From positions 1 to 39,780 of the IMG/VR virus record IMGVR_UViG_3300033149_001697: a stretch of 39,780 bases of DNA, one strand, 5' to 3'. Within the stretch, counting starts at the first letter, position 1; each line of letters starts with the position of its first letter. The notes under the pieces were generated by a model, which was given only the letters and a program-made list of their open reading frames with translations, was not told where the DNA came from and made no database searches. This DNA is from a virus. Shown here one piece after another: positions 1 to 6,470 of the stretch. Made by a program: the position numbers and the translations under genes.

Positions 1-114
1 ATTTCAGAGGCGAAGTTTACTGGAATGTTGTAGAGCTTGACCTTGATAGTTTTTGGATAAAGAAAGTAGATAGCAACGGGAAAGAGGTAAAACCTAAATT
101 AAGATGGCCATAAA
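1..114. repeat. Terminal direct repeat, left copy
   Basis: These 114 bases are identical to 39667-39780. They encode the last part of the lipoprotein gene that begins at 39579 and end just after its TAA stop. The repeat is either an assembly overlap from a circular or circularly permuted genome, or a real short terminal redundancy. It splits no other gene, and the genes on either side read as one continuous module across the junction. Confidence 0.95.
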
Positions 115-140
115 CTCTGACTGGACGCTTTGGCAGGAGA

Positions 141-596
141 ATGATGAGCGTTTTTAAGAAAATAATACTTGTGCGAATTGTAGAAAATAACAGCGGGACT
201 TTCGGCGTATTGCTGGACAGAAAATCAATGCGAAATGAATATGTGCCGTTTGCGACAACGCTGGAATTGAAGTGGAGAAATAATATAAAAGACGGTTCGT
301 GTATTCCGGCTGATGAATACGAATGCAAGAGAATAAAAAGCGGGAAATTCGGAGAGGTATTTGAGGTTCAGAATGTGCAGGGCAGAGACCATATTTTATT
401 GCATTGCGGAAACACGATTAAGGATAGCTCTGGGTGCATTCTGGTTGGAGAGCAATTCGGTATTCTTGGCGGGCTGACTGGTATTTTATCGTCTCGGAAA
501 GGATACAAAGAGCTATTGACACGGCTGAAAGGATTTGATACATTTTTACTGGATATAAAAAAGACAATTATTAAGCGGGATTATATGAGGATATGA
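141..596 (+). CDS. DUF5675-like protein, candidate peptidoglycan-active lysis enzyme
   Basis: A 151-residue protein. The stretch G81-R82-D83-H84 followed by H88-C89-G90-N91 and then S97-G98-C99-I100 matches the conserved core of the DUF5675 phage family as I know it. The H...GN...GCI arrangement resembles the H/SxGC active site of YkuD L,D-transpeptidases, so action on cell-wall peptides is a reasonable inference, not proven. There is no signal peptide. An AGGAG lies at 135-139, so the second Met (144) is at least as likely a start as 141. The stop overlaps the next start (ATGA), coupling it to the holin. It is the only lysin candidate in the genome, since no lysozyme, amidase or CHAP domain is visible. 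Confidence 0.6.
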   Translation: MMSVFKKIILVRIVENNSGTFGVLLDRKSMRNEYVPFATTLELKWRNNIKDGSCIPADEYECKRIKSGKFGEVFEVQNVQGRDHILLHCGNTIKDSSGCILVGEQFGILGGLTGILSSRKGYKELLTRLKGFDTFLLDIKKTIIKRDYMRI

Positions 597-922
597 AAAT
601 AATTAAGCGGATAAAATTTTCGATATCAATTTTTTTAGTGAAGCTGGTGTTAAAAAAAGTAATCAAAAAAATTCTGAAAAAAATGAAGCGGGAGGGAAAT
701 GTGAAAACGGGTAAAAATTCAACGGAATTCTGGCTGACTGTTGCGTTCAATCTGATTGCGACGGCACTTATGGTGGTAGGGCAGATAAATCCAGATTTGT
801 ATTTGAAAATCTGCGCTGTGCTCAACGGGGTTTATACGGTCGGCAGAACGCTTGTAAAGATGACTTCGACGGACATAGATGACAAGGTTATCGAAAAGAT
901 AAAAGAACTTTCAAACAAATAA
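593..922 (+). CDS. Holin-like small membrane protein with possible dual start
   Basis: A 109-residue protein. Residues 1-36 are very Lys-rich with a hydrophobic stretch (ISIFLVKLVL). Residues 37 onward (KTGKNSTEFWLTVAFNLIA) match a common small phage holin type with a conserved TSEFW-like start and two short hydrophobic segments, about 45-60 and 66-80. An in-frame GTG at 701 sits behind a GGAGGG ribosome-binding site and would give a 73-residue form starting exactly at that core, so a long and a short form may both be made. It overlaps the upstream lysis gene by 4 bases. Holin assignment is from topology, size and position; no experimental holin homologue can be confirmed here. Confidence 0.65.
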   Translation: MKIIKRIKFSISIFLVKLVLKKVIKKILKKMKREGNVKTGKNSTEFWLTVAFNLIATALMVVGQINPDLYLKICAVLNGVYTVGRTLVKMTSTDIDDKVIEKIKELSNK

Positions 923-975
923 TTTTTGCAGGGGGGCGGCTTTCAATTCCTTGCCGGTCGTTTCCCCTGCAAAAA
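923..975. promoter_or_regulatory. Perfect 12-bp inverted repeat stem-loop
   Basis: TTTTTGCAGGGG (923-934) pairs perfectly with CCCCTGCAAAAA (964-975) around a 29-base loop. It fills the gap between the holin stop (922) and the nuclease ATG (980). There is no U-run after the 3' arm beyond the stem itself, so it is not a textbook intrinsic terminator. It could attenuate read-through at the end of the late operon, or control translation of the nuclease, whose start has no adjacent ribosome-binding site. Confidence 0.6.
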
Positions 976-979
976 CAAT

Positions 980-1393
980 ATGAAGAATTTTGTTTTGGAG
1001 CTACCTGCGGAAACTGAACAGGAAATCCAGAATAAAATTCTGCAATACCTTTCACTGAAAAATATCGTGGCGTGGCGGAATAATACGGGCGCAATGACAA
1101 AACAGAATAAAAAGACACATAAAATCTATTTCGTGCGGTTTGGCGTAAAGGGACAGTCAGATATTACGGGAATACTCCCGGACGGGCGGCGGCTGGAAAT
1201 CGAAGTTAAGAAGCCGGGCTATTTGAAACACTTATCAAAAAAGAAGCGCTGGCATTTAGAGGAACAGCAGACATATCAGGACATAATCAATAAAAACAAC
1301 GGGCTGGCGTTCTGTGCGTTATGTGTAGAAGACGTGGACGCTGGGCTGGCTGGGAAAGGCAAGGAAATTTACAGGGCTTCGTGGGACATATAA
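980..1393 (+). CDS. VRR-NUC domain nuclease
   Basis: A 137-residue protein of the phage VRR-NUC (PD-(D/E)XK) type. The core is visible as Q59-S-D61 followed by E75-V-K77 on the strand RRLEIEVKK, with a supporting GVKG motif just before the Asp. Family members are small stand-alone nucleases thought to cut branched or recombination intermediates. I chose ATG 980 over the upstream TTG 926 because the extra N-terminus would be encoded by the stem-loop at 923-975 and does not look protein-like. It follows the lysis genes and precedes the early promoter region, so it may be transcribed with either. Confidence 0.8.
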   Translation: MKNFVLELPAETEQEIQNKILQYLSLKNIVAWRNNTGAMTKQNKKTHKIYFVRFGVKGQSDITGILPDGRRLEIEVKKPGYLKHLSKKKRWHLEEQQTYQDIINKNNGLAFCALCVEDVDAGLAGKGKEIYRASWDI

Positions 1394-1414
1394 TAAAAGG
1401 AATATAGAGTAAGC

Positions 1415-1435
1415 ATACCCTATGTCATAGGGTAT
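1415..1435. promoter_or_regulatory. Perfect palindrome, operator-like
   Basis: Arms ATACCCTATG and CATAGGGTAT are perfectly complementary around a single central T. A one-base centre is too tight for an RNA hairpin loop, so a DNA site for a dimeric regulator is more likely. A related site lies at 18041-18060 before the late promoter. No recognisable repressor or activator gene that would bind it is seen. Confidence 0.7.
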
Positions 1436-1450
1436 TTAGATAGGGCACAA

Positions 1451-1470
1451 GATTAAGATTAAGATTAAGA
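1451..1470. repeat. Tandem GATTAA hexamers, copy 1
   Basis: Three full GATTAA units plus a partial one. The same hexamer is repeated four times at 18064-18087, and in both places it lies just downstream of a TATGwCATA palindrome and upstream of a promoter. Function is unknown; binding sites for a cooperative regulator, or AT-rich unwinding or bending sequence, are possible. Confidence 0.75.
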
Positions 1471-1514
1471 TATTTAAAAGAAGCAATCACATAACTAATT
1501 ACTGGTTAAAGACC

Positions 1515-1543
1515 TTGCGAAAAGAAAAAAGATAATTCATAAT
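1515..1543 (+). promoter_or_regulatory. Early promoter A
   Basis: TTGCGA (1515-1520), a 17-base spacer, and CATAAT (1538-1543). The -35 is preceded by GACC, and the -10 lies in ATAATATGGTGTA (1539-1551), both shared with promoter B at identical spacing. Transcription would start near 1550 and first read the 52-codon frame and GC-rich block. Confidence 0.6.
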
Positions 1544-1560
1544 ATGGTGTAGGTAAAAAA

Positions 1561-1719
1561 ATGAGGCAAGGAAACAAAAAAAATTCGGCGGTTGGGACGG
1601 CGGCGGCGGCGGTGCGATTTTTCGTGCGGCGGCAACGGCGGGCTTACGGAATTAAATTTTTACCGCCGGCAAAATTAGACCTTGCCAAGATTTTGCAAAT
1701 AATCAATAATATGGTGTAA
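1561..1719 (+). CDS. Possible small basic protein (uncertain)
   Basis: A 52-codon frame from ATG 1561 to TAA 1717-1719, encoding an Ala/Arg-rich basic peptide (begins MRQGNKKNSAVGTAAAAV). There is no good ribosome-binding site; the ATG is about 10 bases from the predicted start of promoter A. The first codons (AGGCAAGGAAACAAA, 1564-1578) recur at 1763-1777 inside the next gene, which suggests a partial duplication of the gene start together with its promoter. GGC-repeat composition and the strong inverted repeats inside it make a non-coding role equally likely. I recognise no family. Confidence 0.3.
   Translation: MRQGNKKNSAVGTAAAAVRFFVRRQRRAYGIKFLPPAKLDLAKILQIINNMV
1682..1710 (+). promoter_or_regulatory. 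Early promoter B
   Basis: TTGCCA (1682-1687), a 17-base spacer, and AATAAT (1705-1710), continuing into ATAATATGGTGTA (1706-1718), the same 13-mer as in promoter A 167 bases upstream. The -35 overlaps CCTTGCC, the 3' arm of a long-range inverted repeat with GGCAAGG at 1565-1571. It should drive the early operon starting at 1748. Confidence 0.65.
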
Positions 1720-1747
1720 AATGAAAAATAAAGGGGGTCAGAAAAAA

Positions 1748-1930
1748 ATGGCAAGGGAAAAAAGGCAAGGAAACAAAATCAATTTCTTTGTGCTTCTGCA
1801 TAGGGTTGAAAGAAAATTTGGGCACAAACAATCACGCTGGTGCGATGAGGATTTTCGGCAGTGGGATAAAATTTCGGAGAAGTATGATTTGGATTATGAC
1901 ACAGGGATTGAAGAAAGGGGGTCAAAATGA
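1748..1930 (+). CDS. Hypothetical early phage protein, 60 residues
   Basis: A small basic protein starting MAREKRQGNKINFFVLLH, with a Trp/acid-rich C-terminal half (SRWCDEDFRQWDKISEKYDL). I chose ATG 1748 because GGGGGTCA (1733-1740) lies upstream, although the spacing (about 7 bases after the motif) is longer than for sister genes. ATG 1721 in the same frame would add nine Lys/Gly-rich residues and be nearly leaderless from promoter B. It overlaps the next gene by 4 bases (ATGA). Its last codons are the next gene's ribosome-binding site. No family recognised. Confidence 0.6.
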   Translation: MAREKRQGNKINFFVLLHRVERKFGHKQSRWCDEDFRQWDKISEKYDLDYDTGIEERGSK

Positions 1931-2274
1931 AAAAGTGTGAAGTATGCGGTGCGGAGCTGGAAGTAGTAGAAACAAACGTGAACGCAGACGGGACGGGCGT
2001 GTATTACGCCTGCCCGAAGTTTATGGCCGGCGACGATGAGCATACTGCGTATCTCGAGGAACACGAAGGCGAAGACGGGTATGACCACGATGTCCGCGAA
2101 GGCACGATGGAAGATGGCGTGGGATATGATATGGATGGGAAACCGGTTTTCTATCTCGACGGAGAAGAACATACTTTTTCTACGGGACATACTCACGCCA
2201 CTGAAACCGAAGAATACGAAAATGTGAACGGGGTCATCGTGCGGTTGAGCGACGGCAAAAGAATAGATTGGTAG
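1927..2274 (+). CDS. Zinc-ribbon-like acidic protein
   Basis: A 115-residue acidic protein. An N-terminal CEVCG (C4, C7) followed by a single Cys near residue 29 (YYACPKF) suggests half or all of a zinc-ribbon fold. The middle is rich in Glu, Asp and His, and the C-terminus (VNGVIVRLSDGKRIDW) looks like a small beta element. The start is fixed by GGGGGTCA at 1917-1924, three bases before ATG. Function unknown; early, probably an intracellular binding protein or host-takeover factor. Confidence 0.65.
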   Translation: MKKCEVCGAELEVVETNVNADGTGVYYACPKFMAGDDEHTAYLEEHEGEDGYDHDVREGTMEDGVGYDMDGKPVFYLDGEEHTFSTGHTHATETEEYENVNGVIVRLSDGKRIDW

Positions 2275-2312
2275 ATGCAAAGGAACGGGAGAGATTAAGA
2301 AAGGGGGTCAAA

Positions 2313-3314
2313 ATGAAGGCAAGGACAAACTGGAAGGAAATGGTAGGCGTGCTGAAAGCGGGAGTGCCGGTTGAGGAAGTGAAAGCGGCATACGGTGTCA
2401 GGCAGTGTGATGTTAACTGGTGGAGCAAGAAGTATAAAGACGCTCCGGCGCTGTCAAGGGTTGCGGCGGCGACGATTGTTGAGCGCAAGAAAAAAGCACA
2501 GGCAGGGCAGACAGAAGTTATCGTAGTGGACAGCGGAAAGAAAACAGAAGTAAAAAAAAGCGGGAACACTTTCAAATCATTAACAAAAAGTCAGCGGAAA
2601 GTTTTTGATTTTCTCGGAAAGGTCGGCAATGAAACGGCGGTGCTGGTTAAAGGTGAAGCTGGACTGGGCAAGACGGAGCTTGTCAGGCAGTTTGCGGAAA
2701 GCAAAGGCAAGCGCATTGTAAGCTGGAATATGAACGGAACGGTTGATGTGGCTGACTTGCTGGGGCATTATATTTCACAGAACGGCTCTACAAGCTGGGT
2801 GTATGGCGTAGTTTCGCACGCTGTAAAGAACGGGCTGTGGCTGTGCTTGGATGAGATAAATGCGCCGGAAGCGAATGTGCTGTTTTCAATTCACGGGCTT
2901 CTGGATGACAGGAAAACGGTAATTCTGTCAGACCATAATGAGGTAATAGAGGCGCACCCGGATTTTAGATTTTTCGCTACCTGCAATGAAGGTTATCTGG
3001 GAACACGGGAGTTTAACAAGGCGTTTCTGTCAAGGTTTAATGCGGTAGTTAAACTTGACTATCCTGAAATGGAGGAAGAGGTAAAAATCATTTCAGACAT
3101 TCAGCCAGACGAAAGTAAAACGAAAATCATTGCGCAGATGTTGGCGGAAATGCGCAAAGCAAATTTAGCAATGCCGCTGGGTATAAGAGAGAGCAAAAGC
3201 TGGGCGTATCTTTCGCTGAAAATGGAACTGAAAGAGGCGTTCGAATTTGCTATTGAGAATAAAGCGGGAGATATTGATTTATCGGAATACAAGGGTTTGT
3301 ATTTCAAAAAATAA
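2313..3314 (+). CDS. MoxR/CobS-type AAA+ ATPase
   Basis: A 333-residue protein. An N-terminal helix-turn-helix-like segment (about 10-40, LKAGVPVEEVKAAYGV) and a Lys-rich linker precede a MoxR-type AAA+ core: Walker A GEAGLGKT at 114-121, Walker B LWLCLDEIN near 175-183, sensor-1 FFATCN near 220-225, and an SRF arginine-finger segment near 240-242. MoxR ATPases act with VWA-domain partners to remodel or insert metals into other proteins, and the VWA partner is the next gene, 10 bases downstream. Phage copies are often labelled CobS because of similarity to cobaltochelatase, but no cobalamin gene is present. The start is fixed by GGGGGTCA at 2303-2310. Confidence 0.88.
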   Translation: MKARTNWKEMVGVLKAGVPVEEVKAAYGVRQCDVNWWSKKYKDAPALSRVAAATIVERKKKAQAGQTEVIVVDSGKKTEVKKSGNTFKSLTKSQRKVFDFLGKVGNETAVLVKGEAGLGKTELVRQFAESKGKRIVSWNMNGTVDVADLLGHYISQNGSTSWVYGVVSHAVKNGLWLCLDEINAPEANVLFSIHGLLDDRKTVILSDHNEVIEAHPDFRFFATCNEGYLGTREFNKAFLSRFNAVVKLDYPEMEEEVKIISDIQPDESKTKIIAQMLAEMRKANLAMPLGIRESKSWAYLSLKMELKEAFEFAIENKAGDIDLSEYKGLYFKK

Positions 3315-3324
3315 GGGGGTCAAA

Positions 3325-5124
3325 ATGCAGTTGATGTCGTCAAATGATTATGCTACTTTACGAGGGCAGATAGAGAAAATGCTTATTCAGCATAATTTGA
3401 GAAAATGTGTTGATATGGGAAACATCGTCGGGGAAGGTGATTTGAAGGTGCTGGTTGCGCCGGTATCGACATCGTTTGCGGATTTGAAAAAACGGAAAAT
3501 AGTCATAGGCAGTGACGCTGTTGGAGTTTCACTGAAAAAAATGGTTGCTCATATACTTCACGAAGCAGGTCATATACGCTATACAAAACTGACTATTGAA
3601 AGGGCGATGAAAATCATAAAAGACACTGTGCAACCGAAAACAAATTTGAATTGGATACAGGACTGGGCAAATGTTATCGAGGACGCTCGGATAGAATACA
3701 AATTGTCAAAGCGATATCCGAACGGGCGGGCGCTTCTTAACATAAGAGATTTGTCACAAGCGGATAAGGCGTCGGAAAAAGTGCCTAAATCGGTCAGGGA
3801 TTTGGTTAAGTTTTTCAAATTGTTGACGGCTGTGCCGACAAAAGACGGGGCGGAAGTGCTGGCGGAAGTGCCGGAGGCATATAAAAAGGTATATAAGAAA
3901 AACATAAATCAATTTATTAAATCATTGGAGCACACACAGTGGAAGCACATAAAAGAGACAGCCGGCTTCTATAAAGACATTATGGACGTCTTTGATAAGC
4001 AGGTTAAAAAAGCAGAGGAACAGGCACAGAAGGAAGCGGAACAGAAAAAACAGGAAGCAGAAAAATCAGCAGAAAACAAAGAGGATGAAGAAAGCAAAGA
4101 GAATGGACAGGACACTTCTGACGGCAAAGATAAAGACAGTGGAAAGAAAAAAGAAAAAGAAGGTAATGAAAACAAAGGTGACAGGGAGCGGCAGGAAAGT
4201 CAAGAGCAGAAGGAAAGCACGGCAGAAACAGAAGAAGGCGCAAGCGAGAAAGGCGAGGAGCAAGAAGATAATGAAGACGGGAAAGGGTCAGGCGCAAGCA
4301 ATGGGAAAGGCGAAGATGACAGTAAAGATATAGAGTTTGCTCATCCTGTCGGGCGGCTGTCGTCAAAAGTAAGGGAAGTTATAAAACAGTCAGAAAAAAT
4401 TACGGATGAAGTGCTGGAAACACTTAACAGGCAGGAAGCGGAAATCAAGCGGCAGGAAACGCAGATAAAATCAGTAATTCAGCAGTTATTACAGGAATTG
4501 CAACCGGACGTGAAAAGAAACAGAGAGAGAGGAAAGATAGACACGAATAAGCTGTGGAAAGCGGGTATAAAAAAAGATGACTTCTTTAAGGCGGCTGGAA
4601 GGGAATTCCCGGAAACAGATATAATCGTAATGTCTGATATTAGCGGTTCAACACGGAATGGTAATATATTTTCGGTAATATCAAAAGCGACACAGAGCTT
4701 GATGGAAGCATTTGACAAGTTTGAAAAAATAAAATCGATGGCGCTGTTTTTCAACGGCAATAGTTATGTCGGAAAAACATTCAGACAGAAGGGCGTGAAA
4801 TTTCCTGTCGGGGCGTCGGGCGGAACTAATTTTGATAGAGTTATTTTTCACGCAGATAAAATGCTGAAAAAAGAAGGTAGAGGCAAAAAAGAATTTATGC
4901 TTATGATAACAGATGGACTGGATAATCTTTCAAAAGCAATAAAAAAACTTGCTGAACAGCATAATCTCTATGCAATAATTATTTCGTCATCTGCGACGGC
5001 ATCGACGGCATATATTAAACGTATAGCTGAAGAAAACTTCGGAAAGAACTTCTGTGTAATAGGCGGCATATCGGAACTGGGCGGCGCTATTGCAGCGGCG
5101 TTCAAAACTTTTATCAGGGGGTAA
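3325..5124 (+). CDS. CobT-like protein: HExxH metallopeptidase-like plus VWA domain
   Basis: A 599-residue protein. Residues 71-130 hold a gluzincin-like zinc site, H79-E80-A-G-H83 with NVIEDARIE near 117-124 as likely third ligand. Residues about 220-345 form a long, low-complexity Glu/Lys/Gln/Ser linker. The C-terminal VWA domain has the MIDAS motif D438-I-S-G-S, a GGTNFD loop and ITDGLDN. The layout matches phage and bacterial CobT/DUF2201-like partners of MoxR ATPases, whose natural substrate in phages is unknown. Its pairing with the ATPase just upstream implies a two-component remodelling or processing machine. The start is fixed by GGGGGTCA at 3315-3322; the longer in-frame extension back to 3247 overlaps the ATPase gene and is rejected. 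Confidence 0.85.
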   Translation: MQLMSSNDYATLRGQIEKMLIQHNLRKCVDMGNIVGEGDLKVLVAPVSTSFADLKKRKIVIGSDAVGVSLKKMVAHILHEAGHIRYTKLTIERAMKIIKDTVQPKTNLNWIQDWANVIEDARIEYKLSKRYPNGRALLNIRDLSQADKASEKVPKSVRDLVKFFKLLTAVPTKDGAEVLAEVPEAYKKVYKKNINQFIKSLEHTQWKHIKETAGFYKDIMDVFDKQVKKAEEQAQKEAEQKKQEAEKSAENKEDEESKENGQDTSDGKDKDSGKKKEKEGNENKGDRERQESQEQKESTAETEEGASEKGEEQEDNEDGKGSGASNGKGEDDSKDIEFAHPVGRLSSKVREVIKQSEKITDEVLETLNRQEAEIKRQETQIKSVIQQLLQELQPDVKRNRERGKIDTNKLWKAGIKKDDFFKAAGREFPETDIIVMSDISGSTRNGNIFSVISKATQSLMEAFDKFEKIKSMALFFNGNSYVGKTFRQKGVKFPVGASGGTNFDRVIFHADKMLKKEGRGKKEFMLMITDGLDNLSKAIKKLAEQHNLYAIIISSSATASTAYIKRIAEENFGKNFCVIGGISELGGAIAAAFKTFIRG

Positions 5125-5126
5125 TT

Positions 5127-5270
5127 ATGGCAAAATGTATGGAATGCGGGCGGGAAGTAAAAAAACTTATTGCGGTCAATCCGCAATGGTTAGTTTGTAG
5201 GAAGTGCTACAAAAAATATGTGGCACAGAACGGGAAAGGGGGTCACAGTGAGGATAAAAGAAAAAAATAA
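5127..5270 (+). CDS. 47-residue four-cysteine zinc-finger protein
   Basis: A short gene with a clear treble-clef or ribbon pattern: C4-x2-C7 (MAKCMECGRE) and C24-x2-C27 (VCRKCYKKY). ATG 5127 follows CAGGGGG at 5115-5121. Its 3' end overlaps the start of the next gene (GTG 5248) by 23 bases, and the next gene's GGGGGTCA signal lies within it. It is likely a nucleic-acid or protein-binding zinc peptide. Confidence 0.7.
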   Translation: MAKCMECGREVKKLIAVNPQWLVCRKCYKKYVAQNGKGGHSEDKRKK

Positions 5271-5751
5271 AGCGGCGGCATTATCTTTTGATGATTTAGT
5301 AGAACTGAATAAGCACAGATATAGATACACAATATCACAGAAAGATTTTAAGCTGGTCAGCGGACTGATTGCAAGAATAGAAAATCGGGACTGGGAAAAA
5401 GTTGCGGCTGGCGATGTCATCAGTTTATCGGCGCTGAAATCAGACAGGACTTATGAAAGGGGTCACATAGAAAAAATTGATTGCGGCAGTTGCGGGCACG
5501 GATGGGAAAGCGGAACAGCTTACTGTTGCACAGAGCCGTATGTGCCGTTTGTGCATAAGACGAACGGCGGAGTATATTTCAATACTTCGGGCGGCTACTG
5601 GGTTCTGCTGGACAGAAGCAAATTTTTGCGCATAGACATTCAGCGGAAACTGTTTACGACATTCGAGGGACGGTTGCCGTGTGCGGACGGGGCAGTTTAT
5701 TTCTGGGCTAATGTGGTGCGCTGGCAATATGCGGGTAAGGAAATTTATTAA
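5248..5751 (+). CDS. Conserved hypothetical early protein (weakly DUF4121-like)
   Basis: A 167-residue protein starting at GTG 5248, chosen because GGGGGTCA at 5238-5245 precedes it. It contains an internal CGSCG (CxxC) and several aromatic-rich strands, including NTSGGYW and a C-terminal VYFWANVVRWQY. The SGG-W pattern and the FWANVVRWQY end weakly recall DUF4121 proteins of mobile elements, which lack a known function. This link is from memory and unsure. It lies between a zinc peptide and a Cas4-like nuclease in the early operon. Confidence 0.5.
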   Translation: MRIKEKNKAAALSFDDLVELNKHRYRYTISQKDFKLVSGLIARIENRDWEKVAAGDVISLSALKSDRTYERGHIEKIDCGSCGHGWESGTAYCCTEPYVPFVHKTNGGVYFNTSGGYWVLLDRSKFLRIDIQRKLFTTFEGRLPCADGAVYFWANVVRWQYAGKEIY

Positions 5752-5762
5752 AGGGGGTCAGG

Positions 5763-6470
5763 ATGTTTAATTTATCAGCAGTAAAAGCGGCGGAAAATTC
5801 AAAGCGGTATGTGACGAATAAAATTCACGTTTCGGAATTGGCTTCTCACGATTGCGACAGGTATCTGTGGCTGACGCATAGCGGGCAGTATAGCTGGATA
5901 CCAGATGAGAATATACTGTGGGCGTTTCTGGTCGGCAAGGGTATTCACAGCGAACTTGAAAAAGAATGTTTGGCGTGGGCAGAGCAGAACGGCGCTATCG
6001 GGTTTTCGGAAGTAAAAGTCGAGACGGATAATATGATAGGCAGTATTGATTTGGTGATAGTGTATGAAAGAAAAAAAACTATCGATATTATTGACATCAA
6101 ATCAACGGGAGCGGAAGGTTTTTTTCTACTCCCGTCGGAGAGTATGATAAATCAGGTCAATATCTATGTCGGGGCACTGCTGGCGGGGGGGTTTAAGGCG
6201 TTGAAAAACATAAAGGTGACGAAGGACTGGAATATAGGAGGGCAGATTTGGAAGGTTAACAAGACAGGAAGACCGAGATATTTTGATGTGGAGCAGGACG
6301 CACATCCTATACAGATAGATTTGGACATATACAGAAACGCAGAAAAACGGGCGGAAAAAATTTCGTCGGCATTGAAGGGGGGTTATGAAATCAAAAAAGA
6401 AGACGGGCAGAAATGTGCGGGATGTCCGGCACGGCTGGTTTGCGAAGGGTTGAAAAGTATTGAAATTTGA
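5763..6470 (+). CDS. Cas4/RecB-like PD-(D/E)XK nuclease with Fe-S cysteines
   Basis: A 235-residue protein. Visible motifs are a first Cys C31 in DCDRYLW, H62 in GKGIHSELEK, D96 in GSIDLV, D111-I-K113-S in the core strand, a QVNIY helix near 130, and a C-terminal cluster C218-x2-C221-x5-C227. One N-terminal plus three C-terminal cysteines are the signature of Cas4/AddB-type Fe-S nucleases. Such phage enzymes process DNA ends for recombination and are not evidence of CRISPR. The gene after next is a probable recombination protein. The start follows GGGGGTCA (5753-5760). Confidence 0.85.
   Translation: MFNLSAVKAAENSKRYVTNKIHVSELASHDCDRYLWLTHSGQYSWIPDENILWAFLVGKGIHSELEKECLAWAEQNGAIGFSEVKVETDNMIGSIDLVIVYERKKTIDIIDIKSTGAEGFFLLPSESMINQVNIYVGALLAGGFKALKNIKVTKDWNIGGQIWKVNKTGRPRYFDVEQDAHPIQIDLDIYRNAEKRAEKISSALKGGYEIKKEDGQKCAGCPARLVCEGLKSIEI

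Larger units (their letters stand above)
1394..1720. other. Early intergenic control region
   Basis: This 327-base stretch has no clearly real gene but dense signals. In order: a perfect 10-bp palindrome (1415-1435), GATTAA tandem repeats (1451-1470), promoter A (1515-1543), a GC-rich block with several GGC triplets (1586-1648), nested inverted repeats (1565-1571 with 1680-1686, and 1586-1592 with 1662-1668), and promoter B (1682-1710). A 52-codon open frame (1561-1719) crosses it. It looks like the main early control region and is the best candidate for regulator binding or a replication origin. Confidence 0.6.

Noticed and set aside
104-157. 17-codon frame overlapping the first lysis gene
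   Set aside because: It has no ribosome-binding site, lies fully within or across two real frames and resembles no known leader.
926-979. N-terminal extension of the VRR-NUC protein from TTG
   Set aside because: This part is encoded by the perfect stem-loop and lacks a family-like sequence; ATG 980 fits the domain boundary.
1451-1470. CRISPR-like repeats (GATTAA arrays)
   Set aside because: Units are six bases, contiguous and without spacers, and no cas1/cas2 genes are present. The Cas4-like nuclease is a stand-alone phage type.
1394-1720. tRNA genes in the intergenic region
   Set aside because: I could find no cloverleaf with TTCRA arm and CCA-end spacing there or in the other gaps.
4004-4366. 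Minus-strand open frames opposite the VWA linker
   Set aside because: They are shadows of the Glu/Lys-rich low-complexity linker and give Leu/Phe/Ser-rich nonsense; no genes are supported on the minus strand.
2313-5124. Cobalamin cobaltochelatase subunits
   Set aside because: Similarity to CobS/CobT is limited to AAA+ and VWA domains; no CobN-like subunit or other cobalamin gene is present.
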